Assembly: GCA_023445445.1 (NCBI GenBank) | Contig: JAEXLD010000043.1 | Coordinates: 21,120-85,119, forward strand | From: Bacillota bacterium | Lineage (GTDB): Bacteria; Bacillota; Clostridia; Clostridiales; Clostridiaceae | Length of the DNA: 64,000 bases | Reading direction: 5' to 3' | Shown: piece after piece, positions 35,292-45,056 of the stretch | Layout: each line of letters opens with the position of its first letter | How positions within the stretch are numbered: the stretch's first letter is position 1 | The notes under the pieces: generated by a model | Database searches by the model: none | What the model was told of the DNA's origin: nothing | The model's input: the letters and a program-made list of their open reading frames with translations, nothing else | Program-made: the position numbers and the translations under genes

Positions 35292-36674
35292 CTACTCTTC
35301 ATCTCCCTTTGGCATATACTTTTCAAGATATTCATCTCTGATTCTTTTAAGTTCTGTTTTTGGAAGTATCTTTAAAAGTTTCCATCCTAATTGTAAAGTT
35401 TCTTCTATGCTTCTATTTGTAGTAAATCCTTGAGAAACATATTCTTCTTCAAAAGCTTCTGCAAACTTAGCAAATTTCTTATCTGTATCTGATAATGCTG
35501 ATTCACCTAAAATAGCTGATAATTCTTTTGCTTGCTTTCCTTGTGCATAAGCTGAGAATAATTGGTTCATTGTATCAGCGTGATCTTCTCTAGTTTTATT
35601 TTTACCAATCCCCTTATCTTTAAGTCTTGAAAGTGATGGTAAAACATCTATTGGAGGCATAATCCCCTTCTTATATAACTCTCTTGAAAGAATTATTTGT
35701 CCTTCAGTTATATATCCAGTTAAGTCTGGAATTGGATGGGTTTTATCCTCTTCTGGCATTGTTAAAATTGGAATTTGAGTTATAGACCCCTCTCTTCCTC
35801 TTAATCTTCCTGCTCTTTCATATAATGTTGAAAGGTCAGTATATAGATATCCTGGATATCCTCTTCTTCCAGGAACTTCTTTTCTAGCAGCAGATACTTC
35901 TCTTAAGGCTTCTGCATAATTTGTTATATCAGTCATTATAACAAGTACATGCATTCCCTTTTCATAAGCTAAGAATTCTGCTGCAGTAAGAGCCATTCTT
36001 GGAGTTGCTATTCTTTCTATAGCTGGATCTGATGCAAGGTTCATAAATAATACTGAATTATCTATAGCACCAGTTTTATTAAATTCGTCTACGAAGAATT
36101 GAGATTCTTCAAAAGTTATACCTATAGCCGCAAATACAACTGCAAAATTAGAGTCTGAATTTAAAACTCTCGCTTGTCTTGCTATTTGTGCTGCTAATTG
36201 TGCATGAGGAAGTCCTGATGCTGAGAATACAGGCAATTTTTGTCCTCTAACTAAAGTATTAAGTCCATCAATTGCAGAAATCCCTGTTTGTATAAATTCT
36301 GATGGATAGTCTCTTGATACTGGATTAATAGCTTCTCCGTTTATGTCATATCTTTTTTCAGGTATTATGTTAGGTCCATTATCAATTGGGTGTCCCATAC
36401 CATCAAATATTCTTCCAAGCATATCTGAAGAAACACCTAATTCAAGTGGTTTTCCTAAAAATCTAGCTTTTGTTTCTTTTAAATTAATTCCTGATGAACC
36501 TTCAAAAAGTTGAACCATGGCTTTTGTACCATTAAGTTCAAGAACTCTTCCTCTTCTCTTCTCACCAGTTTGAAGTTCAACTTCAACTAATTCATCATAT
36601 TTAACACCTTCAACGCCTTCAACCATCATTAAAGGTCCTACAACTTCCGTTACTGTCTTATATTCTCTAAGCAT
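35292..36674 (-). CDS. ntpB: V-type ATPase subunit B
   Basis: A 460-residue regulatory nucleotide-binding subunit. It has the F/V-ATPase fold but no true P-loop, with QKLPVFSASGLPHAQLAAQ in that position, and RREVPGRRGYPGYLYTDLS-type blocks further on. Alternating A and B subunits form the catalytic head. GAAGGAGG inside the end of ntpA serves as its ribosome binding site; the genes overlap by eight bases. Confidence 0.97.
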   Translation of the reverse strand: MLREYKTVTEVVGPLMMVEGVEGVKYDELVEVELQTGEKRRGRVLELNGTKAMVQLFEGSSGINLKETKARFLGKPLELGVSSDMLGRIFDGMGHPIDNGPNIIPEKRYDINGEAINPVSRDYPSEFIQTGISAIDGLNTLVRGQKLPVFSASGLPHAQLAAQIARQARVLNSDSNFAVVFAAIGITFEESQFFVDEFNKTGAIDNSVLFMNLASDPAIERIATPRMALTAAEFLAYEKGMHVLVIMTDITNYAEALREVSAARKEVPGRRGYPGYLYTDLSTLYERAGRLRGREGSITQIPILTMPEEDKTHPIPDLTGYITEGQIILSRELYKKGIMPPIDVLPSLSRLKDKGIGKNKTREDHADTMNQLFSAYAQGKQAKELSAILGESALSDTDKKFAKFAEAFEEEYVSQGFTTNRSIEETLQLGWKLLKILPKTELKRIRDEYLEKYMPKGDEE

Positions 36675-38448
36675 CTAGAACACCTCCTTCTTCAGTTATT
36701 AGTGTATCTATAGCAGATTTTAATTCTACTGCAATTTCATCCATCTTATTTAAATTATCTTCATGAATATATTTACTTCTTGCAATCTTATCTCTAATTT
36801 CATCTAATCCTAAGATTTTATTTAAATAAACACCTGCTTTTAATGCTCTTTCTGCTTCTTTTCTGAATAGAAGTATTAATTTTAACATCTTATATTGTTT
36901 ATCAAGTGAAGAGTATGTATCAACTTCATGGAATGCATTTTGTTGAAGATAGTCTTCTCTTATTGATTTAGCTACTTCTAATTTAAGTCTATCAATTTCA
37001 GAAAGTGCATCAATACCAACAAGGCTTACTATTTCTTGAAGTCCTGATTCTTCTTGAAGTATAGTCATAGCTTCTTGTCTTAAAGTTGACCAATCTGATG
37101 AAACTTTTTCATTCATCCATGTATCAATAGTATCAGCATATAATGAATATGAGTTTAACCAGTTTATTGAAGGGAAATGTCTCTTATATGCTAATTGAGC
37201 ATCTAATCCCCAGAAAACTTTAACTATTCTAAGAGTTGCTTGAGTAACTGGCTCAGATAAATCTCCTCCTGGAGGTGATACTGCTCCAATAGCTGTTACA
37301 GCTCCTTCTCTTCCATCCTTACCTAAACATACTACCTTACCAGCTCTTTCATAATAATCAGCAAGTCTTGATCCAAGATATGCTGGGTAACCTTCATCCC
37401 CTGGCATTTCTTCAAGTCTTCCTGACATTTCTCTTAATGCTTCTGCCCATCTTGATGTTGAATCAGCCATTATTGAAACTGAATATCCCATATCTCTAAA
37501 GTATTCTGCAATAGTAATTCCTGTATATATACTAGCTTCTCTAGCTGCAACTGGCATATTTGAAGTATTACCAATAAGAACTGTTCTCTTCATTAAACTT
37601 TGACCAGTTTTGGGATCTTTAAGTTCTGGAAACTCATTAAGAACATCTGTCATTTCGTTACCACGTTCTCCACATCCAACATATACAACTATTTCAGTAT
37701 CTCCCCATTTAGCTATTTGGTGTTGTACTACTGTTTTACCAGCTCCGAATGGTCCTGGAACTGCTGCAGCTCCACCTTTAGCAACAGGGAAGAATGTATC
37801 TACAACTCTTTGTCCTGTAGTCATAGGAGCATCTGGTTTTAATTTTCTTGCATATGGTCTTCCTTTTCTTGCTGGCCACTTTTGCATTAAAGTAACTTCT
37901 TTATCACCTTTTTCAGTTTCCACTATACAAACAGTATCAACTACAGTAAAATCTCCAGATTTAATTTCTTTTACTTTTCCCTTTACTCCATAAGGTATCA
38001 TTATCCTATGAAGTATAACTGAAGTTTCTTGAACTGTTCCAATAATATCTCCTGTTTCTACTAGATCTCCTATTTGTACTGTAGGATTAAATGTCCATAT
38101 TCTTTCTCTATTTAATGATTTTACAACTACACCTCTTTTTAAAAATGGTGAATTTGCAGCTTTTTCAAAAGCATCAAGAGGTCTTTGAATCCCATCAAAC
38201 ATTGATTCAATAAGACCTGGTCCTAATTCTATACTTAATGGTTCTCCAGTAGTAAATACTGGATCTCCTGGTCCTATTCCTGTAGTTTCTTCATAAACTT
38301 GGATAGAAGCCCTATCATTTCTCATTTCTATGATTTCTCCGATAAGACCTTTCTCTCCAACTTTTACCATATCGAATATATTTGCTTCTTCCATCCCTTC
38401 AGCAACAACTAAAGGACCCGCAACCTTAATTATCTTTCCGGTCTTCAA
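36667..38448 (-). CDS. ntpA: V-type ATPase catalytic subunit A
   Basis: A 593-residue catalytic subunit with P-loop GPFGAGKT and the non-homologous insert (about residues 110-200) that distinguishes V-type A from F-type beta. VVYVGCGERGNEMTDVL and MADSTSRWAEALREMSGRL are conserved catalytic blocks. The start is a TTG at 38448; AGGAAGGTAGG lies upstream. It hydrolyses ATP to drive rotation and ion export. Confidence 0.97.
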   Translation of the reverse strand: MKTGKIIKVAGPLVVAEGMEEANIFDMVKVGEKGLIGEIIEMRNDRASIQVYEETTGIGPGDPVFTTGEPLSIELGPGLIESMFDGIQRPLDAFEKAANSPFLKRGVVVKSLNRERIWTFNPTVQIGDLVETGDIIGTVQETSVILHRIMIPYGVKGKVKEIKSGDFTVVDTVCIVETEKGDKEVTLMQKWPARKGRPYARKLKPDAPMTTGQRVVDTFFPVAKGGAAAVPGPFGAGKTVVQHQIAKWGDTEIVVYVGCGERGNEMTDVLNEFPELKDPKTGQSLMKRTVLIGNTSNMPVAAREASIYTGITIAEYFRDMGYSVSIMADSTSRWAEALREMSGRLEEMPGDEGYPAYLGSRLADYYERAGKVVCLGKDGREGAVTAIGAVSPPGGDLSEPVTQATLRIVKVFWGLDAQLAYKRHFPSINWLNSYSLYADTIDTWMNEKVSSDWSTLRQEAMTILQEESGLQEIVSLVGIDALSEIDRLKLEVAKSIREDYLQQNAFHEVDTYSSLDKQYKMLKLILLFRKEAERALKAGVYLNKILGLDEIRDKIARSKYIHEDNLNKMDEIAVELKSAIDTLITEEGGVLDA

Positions 38449-38465
38449 CGTACTAACCTACCTTC

Positions 38466-38777
38466 CTATAAAATATTAACGCCAACAGCTTTTTCCACAC
38501 TATCACTAATTCTCTTAAGCCCAATATTTAATGAACCTTGATTACTTGGAATTAATATTACAGATGGAAGTATTTGTTCGTTATAACGTGCTATAGTTTC
38601 TTCTATGTTTTGAGCTACTTGCTCGGTAACAAATATTACTGCATAATTATTTCTTGCACAATTATCTACTGCTCTTCTTGCTTCATCAGCTTCCACTACT
38701 GGAAATACATCTATGCCTAAAGCTTTAAATGCTAAAACTGAATCTTTATCGCCAACTACGGCTATTTTCTTATGCAT
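38466..38777 (-). CDS. ntpG: V-type ATPase subunit F
   Basis: About 103 residues, the small subunit opening with KIAVVGDKDSVLAFKALGID. It binds the D shaft and may modulate activity. The ATG at 38777 gives the usual N-terminus; a GTG three codons earlier is possible. The gene overlaps the subunit C gene by eight bases. The symbol follows the E. hirae naming, where this subunit is NtpG. Confidence 0.93.
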   Translation of the reverse strand: MHKKIAVVGDKDSVLAFKALGIDVFPVVEADEARRAVDNCARNNYAVIFVTEQVAQNIEETIARYNEQILPSVILIPSNQGSLNIGLKRISDSVEKAVGVNIL

Positions 38778-39771
38778 ATATATCACGCAACCTTTCTCTT
38801 ATTACTTCCTCAGCAATATTATTAAGCTTGCCAACCATTATAATTCTTATTACTTTTATTTCTGTTTCCTTGGCATAAATATAAGATAATAATTTTTCTG
38901 GTCCAAATGTAACCAACTTAGAATCCTTCATTAATTCCATGATATAGTTATCACTTAATTTCTCTAAAAGACTTGCAGACTCTGTTGCAATATATCCTTC
39001 AAATCCTTCTCTAATTAAATCTGAATAAATAGTACTTTGTAATTTTGACATTATATTTTCTGGTGATTCGTTTAATAGAGAAATTAACTTATCACTATCT
39101 ATGGCACCACCATCAACTATAACTTCTTGTGCAAAATCTCTTCCTTTATTTTGTTTTTTAATTCTAAGTAAAGTTCTTATATTAGTAGAATCAATCATAG
39201 CTTTAACTAAATTATCTATGAATTTATAATCTAAGGATTTATTAAGTTCTACTAATTCTTTATACATATATTTATCTATAATAATATCTAATTTTTGAGG
39301 ATCCTTAGTTTCTTCAAAAACCTTCATAGCTTCTTGAATTCCCTTGCCTAAGGTTCCATTTAAGCTTTTTAAATTATCAGAGTCTATCTTACGCTTAACT
39401 TCAACTAAATCTATGTTTCCTAGCTTTATAAGCATTGATGATAAATCTCTGCCTAATACCTTTTCTTTTAAAAGAACCTTAGCATTATGATAATCATATT
39501 TTAAACTCATTATCTTAACAACATCTTTAATAGGGCTTATTTCATAAACTAAATCATATACTCTTTTTAATTCTGCTGTTAATATTTCTTCATAATCTTC
39601 TGCTCTTTTTACACTTGCTGAAACATTTGAGTATTCTGTTTCATTTAATATTCTAAGTACTTCACTAGCTGAATTGGCTTCAATCATTCTCTCAACTTTT
39701 GCCTTATCAAGAAGTCTAGTTTCTAGAACCCATATTCTTGATATTGCTTGGGTAAATTTCATTACATCCAT
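38770..39771 (-). CDS. ntpC: V-type ATPase subunit C (d-type)
   Basis: A 333-residue, all-helical protein of the vATP-synt_AC39 family, which sits as a funnel between the membrane ring and the shaft. Conserved stretches include RIWVLETRLLDKAKVERMIE at the start and KETEIKVIRIIMVGKLN near the end. GGAGGG precedes the ATG. It lies between ntpE and ntpG in the standard order. Confidence 0.94.
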   Translation of the reverse strand: MDVMKFTQAISRIWVLETRLLDKAKVERMIEANSASEVLRILNETEYSNVSASVKRAEDYEEILTAELKRVYDLVYEISPIKDVVKIMSLKYDYHNAKVLLKEKVLGRDLSSMLIKLGNIDLVEVKRKIDSDNLKSLNGTLGKGIQEAMKVFEETKDPQKLDIIIDKYMYKELVELNKSLDYKFIDNLVKAMIDSTNIRTLLRIKKQNKGRDFAQEVIVDGGAIDSDKLISLLNESPENIMSKLQSTIYSDLIREGFEGYIATESASLLEKLSDNYIMELMKDSKLVTFGPEKLLSYIYAKETEIKVIRIIMVGKLNNIAEEVIRERLRDIYA

Positions 39772-39783
39772 TTCTTACCCTCC

Positions 39784-40374
39784 TTAATCAAATAACACAC
39801 TTGCTACTTCAAACTCCAATTCATCTTTTAATGAACTCACTAAAGCTTCATATGTATTATTTATTTCTATTCCATTTCTTTCAAGAATAAATCCACCTTT
39901 AAAATTTCCAACATTAGGACTTAATTTTATATTGCCTTTGTCTCCTAATACCTGATTTAAATCATATATAAAAGTAAGATCAACTAATTCCATTCCTTCT
40001 TTATTTAAAATTAGATTTTGTTCACCTATTTCCCCTAAAGAAAGTATTGAATTTTTAATAAATCTTAAAAAATCATCTCCAGATATAGAAGATAATACAT
40101 CTATACTTTTTTCAAACACTTCTTTTATAACTTCTTGCTTTGCAGATAATTTATTATTTCTAACCTTTAGAGAAGCAGAAGATATAATTCTTTCTTTTCT
40201 GCTCTTAGCTTCAGCCTCAGCCTTATTTATAATTTCCTTTTCTAGTTCCTTGGCTTTAGCTATTTTCTTTGAAAGAATCTTATTCTTTTCTTCTTCAGCA
40301 GAAGCTAGAATACTTTCCTTTCTTTCTTCAGCATCCCTAAGGATTTTAGAAGTTAGATTATTTATATTTGCCAT
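39784..40374 (-). CDS. ntpE: V-type ATPase subunit E
   Basis: A 196-residue peripheral stalk subunit. The first ~110 residues form a charged coiled coil (EERKESILASAEEEKNKIL and similar) and the rest a compact alpha/beta domain, as in the family. It pairs with the 108-residue coiled-coil protein encoded at the head of the operon. The weak binding site GGAGAG precedes the ATG. Confidence 0.92.
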   Translation of the reverse strand: MANINNLTSKILRDAEERKESILASAEEEKNKILSKKIAKAKELEKEIINKAEAEAKSRKERIISSASLKVRNNKLSAKQEVIKEVFEKSIDVLSSISGDDFLRFIKNSILSLGEIGEQNLILNKEGMELVDLTFIYDLNQVLGDKGNIKLSPNVGNFKGGFILERNGIEINNTYEALVSSLKDELEFEVASVLFD

Positions 40375-40392
40375 CGCCTATTCTCTCCAATC

Positions 40393-40878
40393 CTAGAATC
40401 CTTTGTTTACTAACATAAATGAAATAACGAAACCTAATAATGCATATGTTTCAACCATTGCTGCTAATATAATACCTTTAGTGTTGTGGTCTTCATTTTT
40501 AGCTAATATTTGAATACCTGCTGCTGCAACCTTACCTTGAGCTATACCAGACCAAAGTCCTGCAAAAGCTATTGGTAAACCAGCCATTAATAAGTATAAT
40601 CCTTGTTCAAATGGCATACCTGAAGTCATCTTAGTAAATATTAAGAAACCTATAACGAAACCATATAAACCTTGTGTACCTGGTAATAATTGAAGAACTA
40701 ATGCTTTACCAAACTTCTCTGGTTCCTCTGTAATTAAACCTGTAGCTGCTTCACCAACTATACCAACACCCTTTGCTGAACCTATACCTGATAGTCCAAC
40801 TGCTAATGCAGCTCCAAGTGCTGCAAATATTAATCCTCCATTATTTTCTATAAAAAATTGAATCCATGACATTTCCAT
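40393..40878 (-). CDS. ntpK: V-type ATPase rotor subunit K, predicted Na+-binding
   Basis: A 161-residue proteolipid with four membrane helices (two hairpins). The Na+ ligands of E. hirae NtpK (L61, T64, Q65, Q110, E139) correspond at a constant offset of four to L65, T68, Q69 (LLPGTQG), Q114 (GIAQGK) and E143 (MVETYALLG). The predicted coupling ion is therefore Na+. Only the second hairpin has the ion-binding Glu, as in E. hirae. AGGAGG precedes the ATG. Confidence 0.95.
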   Translation of the reverse strand: MEMSWIQFFIENNGGLIFAALGAALAVGLSGIGSAKGVGIVGEAATGLITEEPEKFGKALVLQLLPGTQGLYGFVIGFLIFTKMTSGMPFEQGLYLLMAGLPIAFAGLWSGIAQGKVAAAGIQILAKNEDHNTKGIILAAMVETYALLGFVISFMLVNKGF

Positions 40879-40890
40879 TTGTAATTCCTC

Positions 40891-42846
40891 CTAATTTCTT
40901 TTGATCCTTATATACTTTTCTGAACTTTTAAACGCTTTAAACGGCTTTCCACCACCGTCATAAAATTTTCCAAAATATTCAACATATTGAAGCCTAGCTG
41001 TATGAACATATGCTCCAAGTAAAGATAATCCTAAATTGAATATATGGAATAAAACAAATAATACAGGACCTATTATTATTGCAGCTACTCCTGGTAAAGT
41101 GTGAATTAATAAATTTAATGCACCTGCAATAGAACCACCTGCAAGGCCTAAGGCCATAAGTCTTGTATAAGAAACTAAATCTCCTACATATCCAGTAATA
41201 CCGTATAATGCATATAGTCCTTGGCCGGCTTTAGCTCCAAAGGATTTTTCTTCCCTTCCACCAGCAATAACTATTAATACTGCACCTATAACAGCTGTAA
41301 TTATAAACAATGTACCTAAGAAACTTGATAACTTTAATAATTTTACTGCTGCAATTCCTCCTATTGATAATAATGTAATTATCCAAGAGCCTGCATCAAG
41401 TAATGCATCCATACCTTTTCCTAATCTTATTAAACTATAAGCTTTTATAAATAGCCCAAAGAAGATTTGAATTACTCCTAAAGCTAAAGATAATACAACT
41501 ATAGTCATTACATTCTTATTTGTATCAATTAATTTGAATGGCATTGCAATTGCATCTCCAAAGAAAGAGCCATACACTATTCCAAAGAATATTGTTGGAA
41601 AACTTAAGTAGAAGAAAAACTTCATAAAATCCTTCATACTATCACTTAGCTTTAAGAACTTTAGAGCTATAATTGAAGCTATTAAAACCACTAATCCATA
41701 TCCTACATCAGCAACCATCATACCAAAGAAGATTAAATAAAATGGTGTAAGAAGTGGAGTTGGATCAATTTCATTATATTTTGGGTAACTATACATTCCA
41801 GTTACACTTTCAAAAGCTGAAACTAATTCTCCATTTTTTAGCTTTATAGGAACATTATCTATTTCCTCTTCCTTAACATCTTCAAATTCTATGTAATAAT
41901 CATCCTTAAGAACCTTTGAACATATAGTTCTTAAGTCCTCACTATCTTCTTCTGCTATCCAACCTTGTATAGCAGAAACATTTTTAGTCTTTAAAAAGTT
42001 GCTAGATACTTTTATTCTTTCAACCTTACTTGCAAAATAGTCATAAGCTAATTCTAACTTTTGTAAATCCTCTTCAAGATCAGATATCTCCTCTTGAACA
42101 AAGAATTTTTTAGATTGAATTTCTTCTATTCTATGTTTAAAATCTAGAATAAGTTTTAATGGTACATCTGTATATTCTGTTTTAAAAGAATTAAATCCAA
42201 TACTTCTTAATACTTCAGAAATATTTTCATCATATTCATTGTTAGCTAAAATCAATAAATTAACCTCATTAGTACTTCTTGAAATTATTTCAATATAGCA
42301 ATTTGATAATTCTTCAAGCACTTTTTCTTCATAGCCTTTAGCTATTGTTCCTAAGTAATAAGATGTATATTTTAATGACTTAAGTTCGCCAAAAGCAATA
42401 TCTAAATTTTCCCAAGGTGTTAAATTATCTATTTCAGACTGTAACTTTGTAACTTCTGAGTCTAACTTTACTAACTCTGATTCCTTCTCTTTAGCTTTAT
42501 CATAGCTGTCTATCCAATTAGAGGAATTAACCTTTTCTTCTAATTCATCTAAAGTTAAAGTTAATTTTTCTTCCCTTAATGCCTTTAATCCTGATTTTTT
42601 AGGAACATATTTATTGAAGAAATCAACTCCAAATTTTGTTTTTGATAAGTTTTCTTCATATTTAGAACACTCTACTTCATCATTATCCTTAGATAAATTT
42701 TTCAAATCTTCATACTTTTCAAGAAAATCTTCATCTTGTAAATTAATAAATTCAACATTAGATAAGCCTTGAATTTCTTTTAAAAACTTTGGCTTTTTAG
42801 ATTCAAAGGTAAGTAAAGTGAACTTCTTCATCTTAACTATTGCCAT
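40891..42846 (-). CDS. ntpI: V-type ATPase subunit I (a-type stator)
   Basis: A 651-residue protein: a cytoplasmic half rich in coiled coil (residues 1-350) and a membrane half with about eight helices (370-630), including GYVGDLVSYTRLMALGLAGG with the conserved Arg that faces the rotor Glu. It forms the ion half-channels. It overlaps the upstream gene by 14 bases; the ATG at 42846 is used, with a later Met at residue 6 as an alternative. Confidence 0.95.
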   Translation of the reverse strand: MAIVKMKKFTLLTFESKKPKFLKEIQGLSNVEFINLQDEDFLEKYEDLKNLSKDNDEVECSKYEENLSKTKFGVDFFNKYVPKKSGLKALREEKLTLTLDELEEKVNSSNWIDSYDKAKEKESELVKLDSEVTKLQSEIDNLTPWENLDIAFGELKSLKYTSYYLGTIAKGYEEKVLEELSNCYIEIISRSTNEVNLLILANNEYDENISEVLRSIGFNSFKTEYTDVPLKLILDFKHRIEEIQSKKFFVQEEISDLEEDLQKLELAYDYFASKVERIKVSSNFLKTKNVSAIQGWIAEEDSEDLRTICSKVLKDDYYIEFEDVKEEEIDNVPIKLKNGELVSAFESVTGMYSYPKYNEIDPTPLLTPFYLIFFGMMVADVGYGLVVLIASIIALKFLKLSDSMKDFMKFFFYLSFPTIFFGIVYGSFFGDAIAMPFKLIDTNKNVMTIVVLSLALGVIQIFFGLFIKAYSLIRLGKGMDALLDAGSWIITLLSIGGIAAVKLLKLSSFLGTLFIITAVIGAVLIVIAGGREEKSFGAKAGQGLYALYGITGYVGDLVSYTRLMALGLAGGSIAGALNLLIHTLPGVAAIIIGPVLFVLFHIFNLGLSLLGAYVHTARLQYVEYFGKFYDGGGKPFKAFKSSEKYIRIKRN

Positions 42847-43159
42847 GAATCTTCACTATCCTCTCAACGATTAAATTAATAGCATTATTTTTCTTTTCAG
42901 TAGAAATATTCTTTATTTCTTCCACCTCAGTTTCACCTTTATCTAATATAGGCTTAGCTTCAGAATTCCCCTGCTCTTCTGCCCCTTTAATTATTTCCTT
43001 TTTCCTTAAATTAGCAGACTCTATAATTTTATTATATTCTTCATCAGCTAGTAGGCTTGCTTCTTTAATTATTTCCTTTGATCTTAATGTAGCTTCTTTA
43101 ACTATATTTTCAGCCTGATCTTCGGACCTTTTAATATCATTTATTGCTTCTAATGCCAA
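42833..43159 (-). CDS. ntpF: V-type ATPase subunit G/H-like coiled-coil stalk protein
   Basis: A 108-residue, highly charged coiled coil (RSEDQAENIVKEATLRSKEI...) of the NtpF/AhaH type; it partners with subunit E in the peripheral stalk. It opens the operon ntpFIKECGABD. The start is a TTG at 43159 behind AAAGGTGGTGAG. A promoter lies 82 bases or more upstream, and the leader contains a 9-bp inverted repeat. Confidence 0.9.
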   Translation of the reverse strand: MALEAINDIKRSEDQAENIVKEATLRSKEIIKEASLLADEEYNKIIESANLRKKEIIKGAEEQGNSEAKPILDKGETEVEEIKNISTEKKNNAINLIVERIVKIHGNS

Positions 43160-43204
43160 AATCTCACCACCTTTATTATATTAAATAACAATAATAATAT
43201 AGTC

Positions 43205-43228
43205 ATTAATACTTTAAGTAGTATTAAT
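43205..43228. promoter_or_regulatory. Inverted repeat in the V-ATPase operon leader
   Basis: ATTAATACT, a 6-base spacer, AGTATTAAT: 9-bp perfect arms between the promoter -10 and the ntpF start. It could be a repressor site or leader hairpin. Confidence 0.4.
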
Positions 43229-43240
43229 TACTTTTTCTAT

Positions 43241-43268
43241 ATTATACACTATTCCTCATTTTTTTCAA
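43241..43268 (-). promoter_or_regulatory. Promoter of the V-ATPase operon
   Basis: On the minus strand, -35 TTGAAA (43263-43268), a 16-base spacer, -10 TATAAT (43241-43246). This is the best match in the region upstream of ntpF. Confidence 0.7.
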
Positions 43269-43366
43269 TATTTTTATTCTTTTTTTGCATAAATTATGAA
43301 TTTAATTTATTTTTCAAATCATTTTTATAGTGATTGCTTAACAAATTAACACTTCATAAATTTATA

Positions 43367-45031
43367 TTACTTTATTTTTAGATGTATTATATCACCTTCA
43401 TATCCGAATAAATAATAATCCTTTTCCTTAACTATTATCGAAGATTCTTTAAACAAATTAATATTTATATTAAAACTCTCTAAATAATAGTTTTTAAAAG
43501 AATATTTTTCTCTTAATTTTTCTTTCAATTCTTCCTCTTCACTTTTATCAATACTTTTAGCAATAAAATCAGGTATTCCTCTTTTTTTATTAAAACTTAA
43601 ATAATCATATCTTAATATTTCATTTAATATAGAATTATCTTCTTTTAATATTTCCATATTAAAATCTAAAAATACTCTATAGTACTCACTATTTCCTATA
43701 TTTCTATTAAAGTATCCTTTTTTCTCAAAATAACAACCTAGCTCATAATAAAAATCAAAGGGTGTATCAAACTTATTAACAAAATATTTTATTATGTTAT
43801 TAAATTTTTGAGAATTATAGTATTTATCCACCATTTCTTCAACCTTTTTAAGTTTTAAAAGTTCTTCATAACTTATAGAATTAGTTTTTAATATTTCATA
43901 TGGAGGATATGGTGAATATTTCATTCCATATTCTTCAGCTTCCTCCCTCATTGATGACCCTCTAAGAAGCTTTAAAAATCCTAATTGTATTTCTTCTGGA
44001 GCTATGCTATATACATCATTAAAGGATTTTTTAAAGGAATTATAATCTTCTCCTGGTAATCCAGCAATTAAATCAAGGTGTTGCTTAATATTTCTTATTT
44101 TAAGAAGCTCATCAACCTTTTCCTTTATATCACTGAAATTAACAAATCTATTTATTTTATTTAAAACTTCATCATTTGTAGTTTGAACTCCAACTTCAAA
44201 TTGGAATCTATCTTTAGGAGCTTTTCTTAATAATTCAAGTTCAGCTTCCTTTAAAATATCAGCTGATATTTCAAAATGGAATTGCGTTTTAGTTTCTTGG
44301 TTAATTAAAAACTCCCATATAGCCATTGTAAATTTATGATTGCAGTTAAAAGTTCTATCTACAAACTTAACTAACCTTACTTCCTTATCAATAAAGTATT
44401 GTAATTCCCTTTTAACTCTATCTACATCTAGGAACCTAACTCCATGAATAGTAGAAGATAAACAATATTTACAATTGAATGGACAACCCCTGCTAGCTTC
44501 ATAATATACTATTTTATTATCTAAGTTTTCATCCTCTTCATAAGGAAAAACTATTTCATTCATATTCATTAATGGTCTCTTACCATTAAAAACAACCTCT
44601 TCATTGACTTTGTAGTAAAGGCCTCTAATTGAATCTATATTCCTTTCTCCAAGCTTATATTCCACAAACTCTCTATATGTTTTTTCTCCTTCACCTTCAA
44701 TAATATATTCCCCATTTAATTCCTTAAGTATGTTTTGACTATCATAGGATACTTCTGGGCCTCCATAAAGTATTTCTATATTTTCATCTACTAATTTTAT
44801 TAAATTTGAAATTCTATTTATCATTTCTATATTCCATATGTAAGTAGAAAAAGCCACTACATTAGGCCTTTCCTTAATGATTTCTTCTAATATTTTTTCT
44901 TCCCTATCATTTATAGAAAACTCTCTAATTTTACATTCATAATCCATATCCTTTGTATAAGATTTTAAATATCTAACAGCTAAGTTACTATGAACAAATT
45001 TAGAATTTAAAGCTGTAAGCAAAATTTTCAT
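43367..45031 (-). CDS. B12-binding/radical SAM protein with DUF4080-like C-terminus
   Basis: A 554-residue protein with an N-terminal B12-binding-like domain (about 1-130, ending in the YGGPEVSYD segment), a radical SAM barrel with the cluster motif CPFNCKYC at 183-190, and a C-terminal region of the DUF4080 type (about 370-554). The family is common in clostridia and its reaction is unknown; methyl transfer or a related modification is possible. AAGGGAG precedes the ATG. A methyltransferase-like gene lies 25 bases upstream in the same direction. Confidence 0.88.
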   Translation of the reverse strand: MKILLTALNSKFVHSNLAVRYLKSYTKDMDYECKIREFSINDREEKILEEIIKERPNVVAFSTYIWNIEMINRISNLIKLVDENIEILYGGPEVSYDSQNILKELNGEYIIEGEGEKTYREFVEYKLGERNIDSIRGLYYKVNEEVVFNGKRPLMNMNEIVFPYEEDENLDNKIVYYEASRGCPFNCKYCLSSTIHGVRFLDVDRVKRELQYFIDKEVRLVKFVDRTFNCNHKFTMAIWEFLINQETKTQFHFEISADILKEAELELLRKAPKDRFQFEVGVQTTNDEVLNKINRFVNFSDIKEKVDELLKIRNIKQHLDLIAGLPGEDYNSFKKSFNDVYSIAPEEIQLGFLKLLRGSSMREEAEEYGMKYSPYPPYEILKTNSISYEELLKLKKVEEMVDKYYNSQKFNNIIKYFVNKFDTPFDFYYELGCYFEKKGYFNRNIGNSEYYRVFLDFNMEILKEDNSILNEILRYDYLSFNKKRGIPDFIAKSIDKSEEEELKEKLREKYSFKNYYLESFNININLFKESSIIVKEKDYYLFGYEGDIIHLKIK

Positions 45032-45056
45032 AAGTATATCTCCCTTCGAACTTAAA

